A stretch of DNA of 64,000 nt from Helicobacteraceae bacterium (GTDB lineage Bacteria > Campylobacterota > Campylobacteria > Campylobacterales > Sulfurimonadaceae). The first letter of the stretch is position 1, and each line of letters starts with the position of its first letter. Both the position numbers and the translations under genes were made by a program. Below, one piece after another: positions 9,898 to 19,785 of this stretch. The DNA is taken from assembly GCA_027023805.1 (NCBI GenBank), contig JALVUF010000059.1, positions 1 to 64,000 on the forward strand, written 5' to 3'. The notes beneath the pieces were generated by a model. That model saw only the letters and a program-made list of their open reading frames with translations, was not told the origin of the DNA and ran no database searches.

Positions 9898-11442
9898 TTG
9901 AAAAATTTACGTTTTTATTCTTTGCGGCGAATATACAGTGTTTTTATATTTTTAGTTACCGTATATCTTGTCATTAAAAAGAAAGAGAGTTTTTTAGGTT
10001 TTAAGCCGTTATCTCCGAAGAAGTTAAAAAATACCATCATAGCACTTGGTGCGAGTTTTATAAAATTGGCTCAGGTTTTAGCAACGAGAGCCGATTTTTT
10101 TACACAGGAATATATAGATGAGCTAAAAGAGTTGCACGATACTCTTCCGGCAATGGCGCAAGATGAGTTTGAGATTGTCTTTAGTAGAGCTTTTAGTGCA
10201 AATGAGTTTAAAAGTTTTGATAAAACACCGATCGCTTCAGCTTCAATTGGGCAGGTACACGTTGCCTGCACAAAAGATAATGAGAAAGTGGCAGTAAAAT
10301 TAAGGCGCCTTATCATTAAGCGACAAGTTGTAGCCGATATCAAAATAATCAATTTTTTTAATAAGCTTTTTCGCCCGCTTTTTTCATATTATACAAAAAA
10401 TTCTATCGAATCGGTTATCAGTGAATTTTCAAAAATGATTATGCAAGAAGTCAGTTTAACTCATGAGTTAAATAACCTTTTAAAATTCTCATCAGTTTAT
10501 AAAAACAGTGGGATAAAATTTCCTACTCCATATATCAAAATGTGTAGTGATGATGCTATTGTTATGAGTTTTGAAGAGGGGTACAGGTTTGATGATAAGC
10601 AAAATATTCTCAAACAAAATATAAATTTTAGGGATATCATTACAAAACTTGTTGATTTTTATACACAACAGATGCTTATAAACGGTTATTTTCATGCCGA
10701 TCCACATCCGGGAAATTTGCTTGTAAATACTAAAGGAGAGCTTATTTTGCTTGATTTTGGTATGGTAAAATCTATACCAAACAGTTCAAGAATTGCTATG
10801 ATTGAGCTAATAAAAGCAGCTCATGAGCAGGATTATGAGCGATATATCTATGCTTCTAAAAAATTAGGAACCATCGCGTATGAAGCACCCACGGCAGAGT
10901 TGGCAGAATTTGTTGAGCGAATGTTTGAGATATTTTCGAATGATAATTTAAGCAGTGAAAACATGCAGGATTTGGTTCGCGGGGTTCTTGAATCTACCAG
11001 AGATTTACCTTTTAAGCTGCCAAGTGAAATCGTGTATGTGATGCGTGTTAGTGCGATTATAGAAGGATTGGGCACGACTTATATAGATAATTTTAACGGC
11101 GTTAAAGATATACTGCCTACTTTACAGAAAAATATTCCAAAAGCATTAGGTGCAAAAGATGGTATCGCTCAGGCATTAATTGATGAGATAAAAGATATAC
11201 CCACGGTAATCAAAGAGTTTAAAACATCTGTTAAAAAGATAAGCGCGGATGAGTTGAAAGTTGAGATTTTACAAGATCAAGTGGAGTGGATAAAAAAAGA
11301 TCTAAAAAAAGAGGTCAAATCTTACGCTGTGTCATTTTTGTTTGTCGCAGGCGGTATTTTTTTGTTGTTGTATGATAAAAATTTTAAAAATGAAGCATTA
11401 GTGCTTTTTATTTTCGGCACAGCAAGAGTTTTTTATAAATAA
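9898..11442 (+). CDS. ABC1/AarF/UbiB family atypical kinase
   Basis: GASFIKLAQVLATRADF (KxGQ-like), ASIGQVHVA, GYFHADPHPGNLLVNTKGELILLDFGMV; TTG start. Confidence 0.9.
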   Translation: MKNLRFYSLRRIYSVFIFLVTVYLVIKKKESFLGFKPLSPKKLKNTIIALGASFIKLAQVLATRADFFTQEYIDELKELHDTLPAMAQDEFEIVFSRAFSANEFKSFDKTPIASASIGQVHVACTKDNEKVAVKLRRLIIKRQVVADIKIINFFNKLFRPLFSYYTKNSIESVISEFSKMIMQEVSLTHELNNLLKFSSVYKNSGIKFPTPYIKMCSDDAIVMSFEEGYRFDDKQNILKQNINFRDIITKLVDFYTQQMLINGYFHADPHPGNLLVNTKGELILLDFGMVKSIPNSSRIAMIELIKAAHEQDYERYIYASKKLGTIAYEAPTAELAEFVERMFEIFSNDNLSSENMQDLVRGVLESTRDLPFKLPSEIVYVMRVSAIIEGLGTTYIDNFNGVKDILPTLQKNIPKALGAKDGIAQALIDEIKDIPTVIKEFKTSVKKISADELKVEILQDQVEWIKKDLKKEVKSYAVSFLFVAGGIFLLLYDKNFKNEALVLFIFGTARVFYK

Positions 11443-11478
11443 TTATTCTTCTAATTGGCAATTGGATATAATTAGGAT

Positions 11479-12441
11479 ATGAATTATATAAAAATCGCAC
11501 AACAAACATTACAAATAGAAGCAGATACGCTCATTGGTGCAATTGATAGTGTTGACGATACTTTTAATCAAGCAGTTGAGATGATACTTACATGCAAGGG
11601 AAAGCTGATTGTCACAGGGGTGGGCAAGTCAGGGCTAATTGGAGCAAAAATAGCCGCAACTCTTGCATCTACCGGTACGCCTAGCTTTTTTTTGCATCCT
11701 ACAGAGGCTCTTCACGGCGATCTTGGAATGATTGACAACAAAGATATGGTGTTAGCTATCAGCTATAGCGGAGAGAGTGAAGAGTTGGGTGCGATATTGC
11801 CCCATGTCAAGCGCTTTAACGTACCGCTTATCGGAATGAGTAAAAACAAAAACTCCACTCTTGGAAAATACAGTGATTTGCATATTGCCATTGTTGTTGA
11901 AAAAGAAGCCTGCCCGCTAGAGATAGCACCTACCAGCTCCACTACTTTAACATTGGCTTTAGGTGATGCTCTGGCTGTTTGTCTGATGAAGGCACGCAAT
12001 TTTCAAAAAGATGATTTTGCATCATTTCATCCAGGGGGCTCTTTAGGTAAACAGTTGTTTATAAAAGTAAGAGATTTGATGCAAACTGATAATCTTCCGT
12101 TAGCTTTTAGAGATACATCTGTAAAAGATGCTATTGTCAAGATGACCCAAGCAAGGCTGGGTACCGTGTTATTAGTCGATGATACCAATAAACTAGTAGG
12201 TTTGGTAAGTGACGGAGATATAAGGCGCGCACTTATGGATAAAGATTTTTCATTGGATGTCCCCATAGAAAAATATGCGACACTCCATCCGTTTGTAATA
12301 GACGATGAGCAGATGCTGGCAAGTGACGCACTTGGTTTGATAGAGAAAAAAAAGATACAGTTGGTAGTTATCACGGATAAAAGTAAACATGTAAAAGGCG
12401 TACTCCACATTCATGTATTGGTACAAAAGGGAATATCTTGA
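11479..12441 (+). CDS. kdsD: KpsF/GutQ (KdsD) arabinose-5-phosphate isomerase
   Basis: SIS domain (VTGVGKSGLIGAKIAATLASTGTPSFFLHPTEALHGDLGMI) plus C-terminal CBS pair. Confidence 0.9.
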   Translation: MNYIKIAQQTLQIEADTLIGAIDSVDDTFNQAVEMILTCKGKLIVTGVGKSGLIGAKIAATLASTGTPSFFLHPTEALHGDLGMIDNKDMVLAISYSGESEELGAILPHVKRFNVPLIGMSKNKNSTLGKYSDLHIAIVVEKEACPLEIAPTSSTTLTLALGDALAVCLMKARNFQKDDFASFHPGGSLGKQLFIKVRDLMQTDNLPLAFRDTSVKDAIVKMTQARLGTVLLVDDTNKLVGLVSDGDIRRALMDKDFSLDVPIEKYATLHPFVIDDEQMLASDALGLIEKKKIQLVVITDKSKHVKGVLHIHVLVQKGIS

Positions 12442-13232
12442 TGAGATTAAATAAGTTTATAGCGCATTACAGCAGTTATTCAAGGCGTGAAGCTGATAAA
12501 GCCGTGCAAGACGGGTATGTTAAAATTAATGCAGATGTGCAAACAAACCCAGCAACACAGATAAATGAAAGAGATGACAGGGTAACTCTAAAGGGTAAAA
12601 AAATCTCCGCCAATGAGCAATACACTGTTATAGCCTATAATAAGCAAAAGGGTGAGTTGGTAACTAAAAGCGACCCACGCCAAAGAAAGACTATTTATGA
12701 TACATTGCCGCAAAAATACAAACATTTTATCCCTGTCGGTCGTCTTGATTATGCCACGGAGGGGCTTTTGCTTTTAACCGATGCTTCACGTGTGGCCACA
12801 GCTTTAATGACTTCAAACATGGAAAGAGTTTATCGTGTCAAAATTAAAGGGGATATAAATGATGATATTGAGCAGGCGATGCAAAAAGGCATGGAACTTG
12901 AAGATGCCTCATTAGGAGGACATGAGTTAAGCAATATTAAATCTATGAATTTTGCACCTTTTTTTGCATACAATATCGTGAAAAATTCACCTACATATTC
13001 TATAATTAAAATTGCAATCAGTGAAGGGAAAAACCGTGAAGTCAGACGTTTTTTTGCACATTTTAATAGAGATGTGGTGGATTTAAAACGCCTTAGTTTC
13101 GGGGGTATTGAGTTAAATAATTTACCAAGTGGAAAAGTTAGATTTCTTAGTAAAAATGAATACACCCATTTACATAAGTTTTTATCAGAATATAAAAAGG
13201 AACAAAAACAGGTTAAAAAGGGAAAAAGATGA
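12438..13232 (+). CDS. RsuA/RluB-family pseudouridine synthase
   Basis: S4-like N-terminus RLNKFIAHYSSYSRREADKAV; VGRLDYATEGLLLLTDA; GKNREVRRFF. Confidence 0.9.
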   Translation: MMRLNKFIAHYSSYSRREADKAVQDGYVKINADVQTNPATQINERDDRVTLKGKKISANEQYTVIAYNKQKGELVTKSDPRQRKTIYDTLPQKYKHFIPVGRLDYATEGLLLLTDASRVATALMTSNMERVYRVKIKGDINDDIEQAMQKGMELEDASLGGHELSNIKSMNFAPFFAYNIVKNSPTYSIIKIAISEGKNREVRRFFAHFNRDVVDLKRLSFGGIELNNLPSGKVRFLSKNEYTHLHKFLSEYKKEQKQVKKGKR

Positions 13233-13627
13233 AGACAGTGAGCTTTCCGACAAGTCATAAAACACATCTTATGGATATAAGCAAAGAGGTGCAAGAAGAG
13301 GTTGTAAAATCAGGCATAAAAGATGGTGTATGTATAATTTTTACGCCACATACGACAACAAGTGTTTTTCTATTTGAAAATCAAGATCCGGCACTAAGAC
13401 GCGATTTATTAAATTCACTTAGCCGCATCGCACCTAGTGATACGCTATATCAGCATAACGGTACAAATGCCGCCGCACATCTTAAAAGTTCACGTATGGG
13501 AAATTCTGTGAGTGTGCCTGTTGCTAATGCTCATCTGTTGCTAGGAGAGTGGCAGGGAATATTTTTTGGAGAGTTTGACGGTCCAAGACAAAAGCGTGAT
13601 GTTTATATAAAAGTAATAGCAGGATAA
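13229..13627 (+). CDS. YjbQ / secondary thiamine-phosphate synthase family protein
   Basis: CIIFTPHTTTSVFLFENQDPALRRDLL; GNSVSVPVANAHLLLGEWQGIFFGEFDGPRQKRDVYI. Confidence 0.85.
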   Translation: MKTVSFPTSHKTHLMDISKEVQEEVVKSGIKDGVCIIFTPHTTTSVFLFENQDPALRRDLLNSLSRIAPSDTLYQHNGTNAAAHLKSSRMGNSVSVPVANAHLLLGEWQGIFFGEFDGPRQKRDVYIKVIAG

Positions 13628-14809
13628 ATGGACTTAACTCATCTTTTAAAGCCTAAAAATTTTGATGAGGTAGTAGGGCAGGAGCATCTAACAAGCAAGA
13701 ATGCATCTTTTAGACGTCTTTGCGAAAAAAAATCATTGGGGCATATGTTTCTTTACGGACCTGCAGGTTGTGGTAAAACCTCACTTGCGCATATAGTTTC
13801 ACAGACTATGGATTGTCCATTTTATCAATTTAACGCAACGTCAATCAAAACAGAAGAGTTACGAAAAGTTTTTAAAGAGTATCAAAACACTCTTGTGCGT
13901 CCTTTGATATTTATAGATGAAATTCACCGTTTGTCTAAAAATCAGCAAGAGGTTTTGCTGCCATTTATGGAGAAAAATAGTATCTTGCTCATTGGCGCAT
14001 CTACGGAGAATCCATTTTTCTCGCTTACTTCGGCTATGCGTTCACGCTCTCTTTTATTTGAATTAAAAAAGATACCCGCCAAGAGTTTGAAGACTCTTTT
14101 AGATAAAGCATTATCGCATTTAAAGCTTACATGTGAAGATGATGCGCTGCAATATCTTATCGCCAGTTCAAACGGTGACGCAAGAGCTATGCTAAAACTG
14201 CTTGAGGCCGCATCATCGCTTGAAGATAATATAACTCTCAATCTTCTAAAATCGATAAGACCGTTTGCTCAAAATGACGGAAGCAGTGATGCGACTATGC
14301 ATTATGATCTGATAAGCGCGCTTATCAAATCCATCAGAGGGAGTGATTGCGACGGGGGTATTTATTATCTTGCGCGACTTATAAAAGCAGGTGAATCAGC
14401 AGAGTTTATCGCAAGAAGGCTTGTGATATTAGCTAGTGAAGATATATCAAATGCAAATCCACAGGCACTAACTCTTACAACGTCAGCTATGACATCGGTA
14501 TCAAAAATAGGCTATCCTGAAGCTAAAATTATTTTAGCTCAAGTTGTTGTATATTTATGCGCATCTCCAAAATCAAATAGTTCATATATAGCGTTAAACA
14601 AGGCTTTGCAGGCTATAGAAGAAGGCGTTATTTTAGATATTCCCGATAATATAAAAGATCAAAATACAAACTATCTTTATCCTCATGATTTTGGTGGATA
14701 TGTAAAACAAAAATATATGTCAAAGAGATTAAAATTCTTAACATTTAAAGAGATTGGTTATGAAAAAAAGATGAAGGAATGGATGCAAGTGATTAAAAAA
14801 AATCAGTAA
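13628..14809 (+). CDS. rarA: Replication-associated recombination protein A (RarA/MgsA AAA ATPase)
   Basis: FDEVVGQEHL; YGPAGCGKTSLAHI Walker A; FIDEIHRLSKNQQEVLLPFME; ASTENPFFSLTSAMRSRS. Confidence 0.9.
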   Translation: MDLTHLLKPKNFDEVVGQEHLTSKNASFRRLCEKKSLGHMFLYGPAGCGKTSLAHIVSQTMDCPFYQFNATSIKTEELRKVFKEYQNTLVRPLIFIDEIHRLSKNQQEVLLPFMEKNSILLIGASTENPFFSLTSAMRSRSLLFELKKIPAKSLKTLLDKALSHLKLTCEDDALQYLIASSNGDARAMLKLLEAASSLEDNITLNLLKSIRPFAQNDGSSDATMHYDLISALIKSIRGSDCDGGIYYLARLIKAGESAEFIARRLVILASEDISNANPQALTLTTSAMTSVSKIGYPEAKIILAQVVVYLCASPKSNSSYIALNKALQAIEEGVILDIPDNIKDQNTNYLYPHDFGGYVKQKYMSKRLKFLTFKEIGYEKKMKEWMQVIKKNQ

Positions 14810-14847
14810 AGCCTTGCAGAGATTTTACTCTTAGCAAGACTTAATAC

Positions 14848-15201
14848 CTATAGTGCCGCTTTAGCAGATGTAACGAGAGAACTAAAAGCCTCTGCGTCAT
14901 TCATCGCCATATCAGCTAGAATTTTACGGTCAAGCTCGATGCCGGCTTTTTTCAAACCATGAATAAAGTTTGAGTAGTTGATGCCGTTTAGTCTGCATGC
15001 GGCATTTATACGGATAATCCATAAACTTCTAAAATCTCTTTTTTTCTGTTTACGATCACGAAATGCATAAACCAATGAACGCTCAACTTGCTCTTTTGCT
15101 TTACGAAAATGTTTGCGACGACCACTGTAAAAACCTTTTGCCATCTTTAAGATTTTTTTGTGACGCGCTCTTCTAACTGTACCTGTTTTAACTCTTGGCA
15201 T
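14848..15201 (-). CDS. rplT: 50S ribosomal protein L20
   Basis: [70 protein letters not shown]. Confidence 0.97.
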   Translation of the reverse strand: MPRVKTGTVRRARHKKILKMAKGFYSGRRKHFRKAKEQVERSLVYAFRDRKQKKRDFRSLWIIRINAACRLNGINYSNFIHGLKKAGIELDRKILADMAMNDAEAFSSLVTSAKAAL

Positions 15202-15297
15202 AATAAATTTCCTTTCTTTACCTCGTCTGCTTTTGGCGACGGGTGCCATCTATTTTAGTATGGACTTGCCCACTAATTTGTGGAGATTAAAATAGCT

Positions 15298-15489
15298 TTA
15301 AGCTATCATTGCCTTAATATTTTTTTCATCAACTTTTGCTATAACTTTTGGTTTATTTTGTTTACGGCGTGTTGCTGAATCCTGTTTTGTCAAAATATGG
15401 CTGCGAAATGCTGTCCCGCGTTTTACGGAACCATTTTTTTTCACTTTAAAACGCTTTACGGCGCCTTTTACCGATTTCATTTTTGGCAT
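15298..15489 (-). CDS. rpmI: 50S ribosomal protein L35
   Basis: [37 protein letters not shown]. Confidence 0.95.
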   Translation of the reverse strand: MPKMKSVKGAVKRFKVKKNGSVKRGTAFRSHILTKQDSATRRKQNKPKVIAKVDEKNIKAMIA

Positions 15490-15586
15490 CTTTACTCCTT
15501 TGTAAAATTCCAAAGTCGCTAAAAAGAGACTTTTGAGTCGCGATTATATCTTTATTTATATAAAATACAGATGAATCAATACTTAA

Positions 15587-15781
15587 TTAAGCTAGCTTTT
15601 CTTTTTTGCATCCGGTATTTATTTTAAAAATCATATAAAGAGGACAGATGCCAATAGCGGCGGTTGCAAGAGGGATTAATCCAAGCATCCCCCAAAAATT
15701 TTGATGATATATGCCAACCCCCATAATAGCATAAGATAGAACTACCCTTATAAACTTGTCTAGTTTACCGATATTGCACAT
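15587..15781 (-). CDS. DUF2892/YgaP-like small inner-membrane protein
   Basis: CNIGKLDKFIRVVLSYAIMGVGIYHQNFWGMLGLIPLATAAIGICPLYMIFKINT. Confidence 0.8.
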   Translation of the reverse strand: MCNIGKLDKFIRVVLSYAIMGVGIYHQNFWGMLGLIPLATAAIGICPLYMIFKINTGCKKEKLA

Positions 15782-15904
15782 TTTTATTCCTTGAGTTTTT
15801 TTTAAGTTATCGCATTATAACAAAAAATATTTGATATTTCTGTGATTTTTAGATATATCTTTAAGCGTTTTTTGATTACTATTGCCTTTAAAAAGGATGA
15901 AGAT

Positions 15905-16345
15905 ATGGAATTTAAGATTACGAACGGGATGATGGGTGTCAGACCGCCGGTTACAAAACCACATCCCGGGTTTTTGCATGAGATGGGCGAAGAGGGCATC
16001 AGAGAGCTTGTTGATGAGCATTACGAACTGATACGAAACAGTGATATAGCTTTTTTGTTTCCTGTGAACGATGAAGAGGATTTTGAACAGGCTAAAAAAA
16101 ATGCGGCAGATTTTTTTATACAAATTTGTGGCGGTCATCCCTATTTTAACGATAACAGAGGTGAGCCGAGAATGGTTGGACGCCATGCACCGTTTCGCAT
16201 AGATCAGCATGCAAGAAAAAGATGGCTTGAGCTTTATGCGCAGCTTTTACCTCAACTAGAAGATAAAGGAGTAAAAAAAGAGTATATAGAATCTTTTTGG
16301 AACTATCTGGATATCTTTTCTATTTGGATGGTAAATACAAAATAA
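15905..16345 (+). CDS. Truncated hemoglobin-like protein
   Basis: MEFKITNGMMGVRPPVTKPHPGFLHEMGEEGIRELVDEHYELI...FFIQICGGHPYFNDNRGEPRMVGRHAPFRID matches a truncated-globin F-helix/His region; start after AAAAGGATGAAG. Confidence 0.8.
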   Translation: MEFKITNGMMGVRPPVTKPHPGFLHEMGEEGIRELVDEHYELIRNSDIAFLFPVNDEEDFEQAKKNAADFFIQICGGHPYFNDNRGEPRMVGRHAPFRIDQHARKRWLELYAQLLPQLEDKGVKKEYIESFWNYLDIFSIWMVNTK

Positions 16346-16368
16346 AGTCGGGTATATGTCATGCTTTT

Positions 16369-17157
16369 TTAAATATCCAAAAACTCTCTGTTTCTGTTTT
16401 TAAAAACAGCTGCTTTAGTGTAGCCCGTGTCTTTTGCCAACTTGACAATTTCGGCATCAAACATGCCTACTTGAGAGGGTTTATGAGCATCTGAAGCAAA
16501 AGTTATGGGGATATCAAGCTCATAAGCCTGCTCTAAAAGCTCTTTTGAGGGGTATGGCTGAGCGATAGGCTTTCTTAGTCCCGACATATTTATCTCTAAA
16601 ACCATATCTGCTTTTTTTATCGCTTTAAGAGCATCTGCAGCAATTAAGCGGATATCTTTTTTAGGTAGAAATTTAAACACTTTGATTAGGTCTAGATGTC
16701 CTACTATATCAAACCGCCCAAGCTCAGCCATCTGTTTTATGGTGTCAAAATATTGCTGCCAGATCAGATCAATATCTTGATCCTCGTACTGTCCTATAAA
16801 TTCTGGATTGTCAAACCCCCATTTGTTTAAAAAGTGAACAGACCCTATGAGATAATCAACATCGGCTTTTAATACTCTTTCATCCATATGATCTTGAAGA
16901 TAATCAACCTCATAGCCCAATAAAATCTCAATTTGATCTTTGTATTTCTCTTTGGCGCTTTTAACTTTTGCTTCATATAGGCTCATTTGATCAAAATTCA
17001 TGCGGTATTTTGGATCAAAGTCCATAGGCGCGTGGTCGCTAAAGCCAAAATACTTTATCCCCTTAGCTATAGCTGCTTGTATATACTCATCCATGCTGCC
17101 TTGGGCATGATGGCAAAGTGGCGTATGGTTATGTAAATCTGCTAACATTTTTTTCAT
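16369..17157 (-). CDS. hisK: Histidinol-phosphatase (PHP family)
   Basis: LADLHNHTPLCHHAQGSMDEYIQAAIAKGIKYFGFSDHAPM; GSVHFLNKWGFDNPE; DIVGHLDLIK; TFASDAHKPSQVG. Confidence 0.85.
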   Translation of the reverse strand: MKKMLADLHNHTPLCHHAQGSMDEYIQAAIAKGIKYFGFSDHAPMDFDPKYRMNFDQMSLYEAKVKSAKEKYKDQIEILLGYEVDYLQDHMDERVLKADVDYLIGSVHFLNKWGFDNPEFIGQYEDQDIDLIWQQYFDTIKQMAELGRFDIVGHLDLIKVFKFLPKKDIRLIAADALKAIKKADMVLEINMSGLRKPIAQPYPSKELLEQAYELDIPITFASDAHKPSQVGMFDAEIVKLAKDTGYTKAAVFKNRNREFLDI

Positions 17158-17228
17158 TCTCTTTATTTTTAAAGTTTATCTCGCTATTATTATACAATAG
17201 TCTTAATAAATATATTTTGGAGTGGTTT

Positions 17229-17921
17229 ATGACACAAGAAGAATTAGATGCCTTAATGAATGAAGGTATAGAAGATATTTCTGACGAGAGTAAAGAGGAG
17301 GATGCCAAAAGCGTCCCTCAAGAAGATAGCAAAAAAGAGAAATCAGCTGAGAACTTTAAGATAGATTCTTCATCTAGCTGGCCTCCGCCGCCGCCTGATG
17401 ATGACCATAAAGTTGTACATCAACTAGATGACGTAACGAAAGAGAGTGAAGAGAAAGCTACAGAGATATTTGATATTATAGAAAATATAAGCAATGCTTT
17501 AATGGAGCAGGAGAATTCATTAGATCTCTGCGATAAGACGTTAAAGCAAAATATAAGTATCTTTGGTGCAATGGCTGAGAAATTTCCGGATATTAAAACA
17601 TTTATACATGCAAAAGAGGATAATGAAACAGCACTTGTCAAAAACCAAGAACTGCTAAGTGTCATTCAAGAAAGCGGCGATAATCTTATGAATGTTATGG
17701 ATATTATGCAGTATCAAGATATACATCGTCAAAAAATCGAGCGTGTTATAAATGTCATGAGAGCACTGTCAAACTATATGAACGCACTTTTTGCAGGCAA
17801 GATAGATGATGATAAGCGCGTGAGCTCAGCTGTTCATATCACAGGAGATACACAGACTGAAGATGTGGTAAATGCAGACGATATTGAAGCATTACTTGCA
17901 CAATTTGGTTCAAACGGCTAA
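17229..17921 (+). CDS. CheZ-like chemotaxis phosphatase (divergent epsilon type)
   Basis: Central helical segment ...LMNVMDIMQYQDIHRQKIERVINVMRAL resembles the CheZ QDxxxQ motif; C-terminal ADDIEALLAQFG resembles a CheY-binding peptide. ATG 17229. Confidence 0.65.
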   Translation: MTQEELDALMNEGIEDISDESKEEDAKSVPQEDSKKEKSAENFKIDSSSSWPPPPPDDDHKVVHQLDDVTKESEEKATEIFDIIENISNALMEQENSLDLCDKTLKQNISIFGAMAEKFPDIKTFIHAKEDNETALVKNQELLSVIQESGDNLMNVMDIMQYQDIHRQKIERVINVMRALSNYMNALFAGKIDDDKRVSSAVHITGDTQTEDVVNADDIEALLAQFGSNG

Positions 17922-17935
17922 AATTTTAAAAAAAA

Positions 17936-17955
17936 TATGCTTACATGTAAGCATA
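17936..17955. repeat. Perfect 20-bp palindrome TATGCTTACATGTAAGCATA
   Basis: Self-complementary, between the cheZ-like stop (17921) and the U32 peptidase likely start (17976). Confidence 0.7.
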
Positions 17956-17975
17956 AAAAAATGAGATTAAAATAT

Positions 17976-19262
17976 ATGCAAAAAGTAGAATTACTTTCAC
18001 CGGCCGGAAATTTACAAAAGCTTCGCATTGCTATAGATTACGGAGCTGATGCCGTTTATGGCGGTGTAAGCCATTTTTCACTTCGTATTCGCTCAGGCAA
18101 AGAGTTTACATTTGAGGACTTTAAAGAAGGCATTGAGTATGCCCATGTAAGAGGCAAAAAAGTGTATGCTACGATTAATGGGTTCCCGTTTAATTCCCAA
18201 CTCTCCCTTTTAAAAAAACATATTCTTAAAATGGCGGAACTCTCTCCTGATGCTATTATCGTAGCTACTCCGGGAGTGTTGAAGTTATGCCATGAGCTGG
18301 CACCGCAGATACCGCTTCATCTCTCTACTCAGGCTAATGTTTTGAATGTTCTTGATGCAAAAGTGTATTATGATATGGGAGCTAGACGCATTATTGCCGC
18401 GCGTGAGATATCTTTAAAAGATTTGTGCGAGATTAAAAAAGAGCTTCCTGATTTAGAGTTGGAGGTATTTGTTCACGGCTCTATGTGTTTTGCATACAGC
18501 GGCAGATGCCTTATATCCACGCTTCAAAGCGGACGGGTTCCAAATCGTGGAAGCTGTGCAAATGATTGCAGGTTTGCTTATGAGCTTTACGCGGCCAACC
18601 CCGAGACGGGAACACTTTTTAGGCTTGAAGAGGATCCGGGAATAGGCACATATATCATGAATTCAAAAGACTTGAATCTCTCTTTACATGTAAAAGAGAT
18701 TATCGAAGCGGGATGTGTTAATTCTTTGAAGATAGAAGGACGCACAAAGACCGATTATTATGCGGCAGTGACGGCAAAAGCGTACAAAATGGCTATTGAT
18801 GATTATTATGACAATCTTTACAGACCCGATGCTTATGAATATGAGTTGCAATCTTTACAAAATAGGGGATATACCGATGCGTATCTTGTGAGCCGTCCGT
18901 TTGAAAAGCATGATACTCAGAGCCTGGACTTTACCATGCAGATGGGGACGCATCAAGTAAGTGGCATGGTGATGCAAAACGGCGAATATTTTATGTGTAA
19001 ATATAAAATCTTGCCAAATGACGAGCTTGAGTTATTGTTGCCTGATAGTGCTGATGTGCGGGAGATTGAAAATGATATAGGAGTTGTTTACGAAAAAGAG
19101 GGCAGGTGGTTTGTACGGCTTAAAAAACTAATCGCAGAAAATAAAAAAGAGTGGGCTGAGGTTCACAGCGGAAATCTAAACCCCATTAAGCTGCCTATAC
19201 CAATGCCCGCATATACATTTTTAAGAGTACCAGTTAAAGCCGGAGTCTTTGTAAAACAATAA
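17976..19262 (+). CDS. Peptidase U32 family protein (RlhA/TrhP-like)
   Basis: MQKVELLSPAGNLQKLRIAIDYGADAVYGG; VFVHGSMCFAYSGRCLIS; NRGSCANDCRFAYEL; SLKIEGRTKTDYYAA. Confidence 0.9.
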   Translation: MQKVELLSPAGNLQKLRIAIDYGADAVYGGVSHFSLRIRSGKEFTFEDFKEGIEYAHVRGKKVYATINGFPFNSQLSLLKKHILKMAELSPDAIIVATPGVLKLCHELAPQIPLHLSTQANVLNVLDAKVYYDMGARRIIAAREISLKDLCEIKKELPDLELEVFVHGSMCFAYSGRCLISTLQSGRVPNRGSCANDCRFAYELYAANPETGTLFRLEEDPGIGTYIMNSKDLNLSLHVKEIIEAGCVNSLKIEGRTKTDYYAAVTAKAYKMAIDDYYDNLYRPDAYEYELQSLQNRGYTDAYLVSRPFEKHDTQSLDFTMQMGTHQVSGMVMQNGEYFMCKYKILPNDELELLLPDSADVREIENDIGVVYEKEGRWFVRLKKLIAENKKEWAEVHSGNLNPIKLPIPMPAYTFLRVPVKAGVFVKQ

Positions 19263-19280
19263 CCAAACAAAAGGAAAAAA

Positions 19281-19784
19281 ATGAAATTTGTCTCTATAAT
19301 TATAGGCAGTAAGAGTGATTATGAGGTTATGAAATCGTGCGCTGAGACCTTTGAAGCGTTTGGCGTTAGCTATGAGCTTATTATTAGTTCCGCTCACCGC
19401 TCTCCTGAGAGAACCAAAGATTATGTACTAAGTGCTGAGAAAAAAGGTGCTCAGGTTTTTATAGCCGCAGCGGGTATGGCGGCTCATTTAGCCGGCGTGC
19501 TTGCTTCTAAAACCGTAAAACCTATTATCGGGGTGCCTATGAGTGCATCAGCATTAAGTGGGATAGATGCTCTGCTCTCAACTGTTCAAATGCCCGCAGG
19601 CATGCCTGTTGCCACGGTTGCCATAGGAAAAGCGGGGGCTATCAATTCTGCTTATTTGGCTATGCAGATTTTAGCGCTTGATAATACAGAGCTTGCCATA
19701 AAGCTTCGTGAAGACCGTATAGCAAAAGCTAAAAAGGTTGAGATGGATTCGTTAGAGATTGAAACGATTTTAAAGGATAATTAA
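19281..19784 (+). CDS. purE: N5-carboxyaminoimidazole ribonucleotide mutase
   Basis: IIGSKSDYEVMKSCAETFEAFGVSYELIISSAHRSPERT; AAAGMAAHLAGVLASKT. Confidence 0.95.
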   Translation: MKFVSIIIGSKSDYEVMKSCAETFEAFGVSYELIISSAHRSPERTKDYVLSAEKKGAQVFIAAAGMAAHLAGVLASKTVKPIIGVPMSASALSGIDALLSTVQMPAGMPVATVAIGKAGAINSAYLAMQILALDNTELAIKLREDRIAKAKKVEMDSLEIETILKDN

Positions 19785-19785
19785 T

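Noticed and set aside
12027-12410. 127-aa minus ORF
   Set aside because: Antisense to kdsD; Ser/Thr-rich shadow ORF.
12830-13294. 154-aa minus ORF
   Set aside because: Fully antisense to the RsuA-type gene and yjbQ; no recognisable motif.
14848-15489. rpmI-rplT without infC upstream as an anomaly
   Set aside because: Separation of infC from rpmI-rplT occurs in some lineages and cannot be judged from this window alone.
15815-16210. 131-aa minus ORF
   Set aside because: Antisense to the truncated globin gene, whose protein motif is much stronger.
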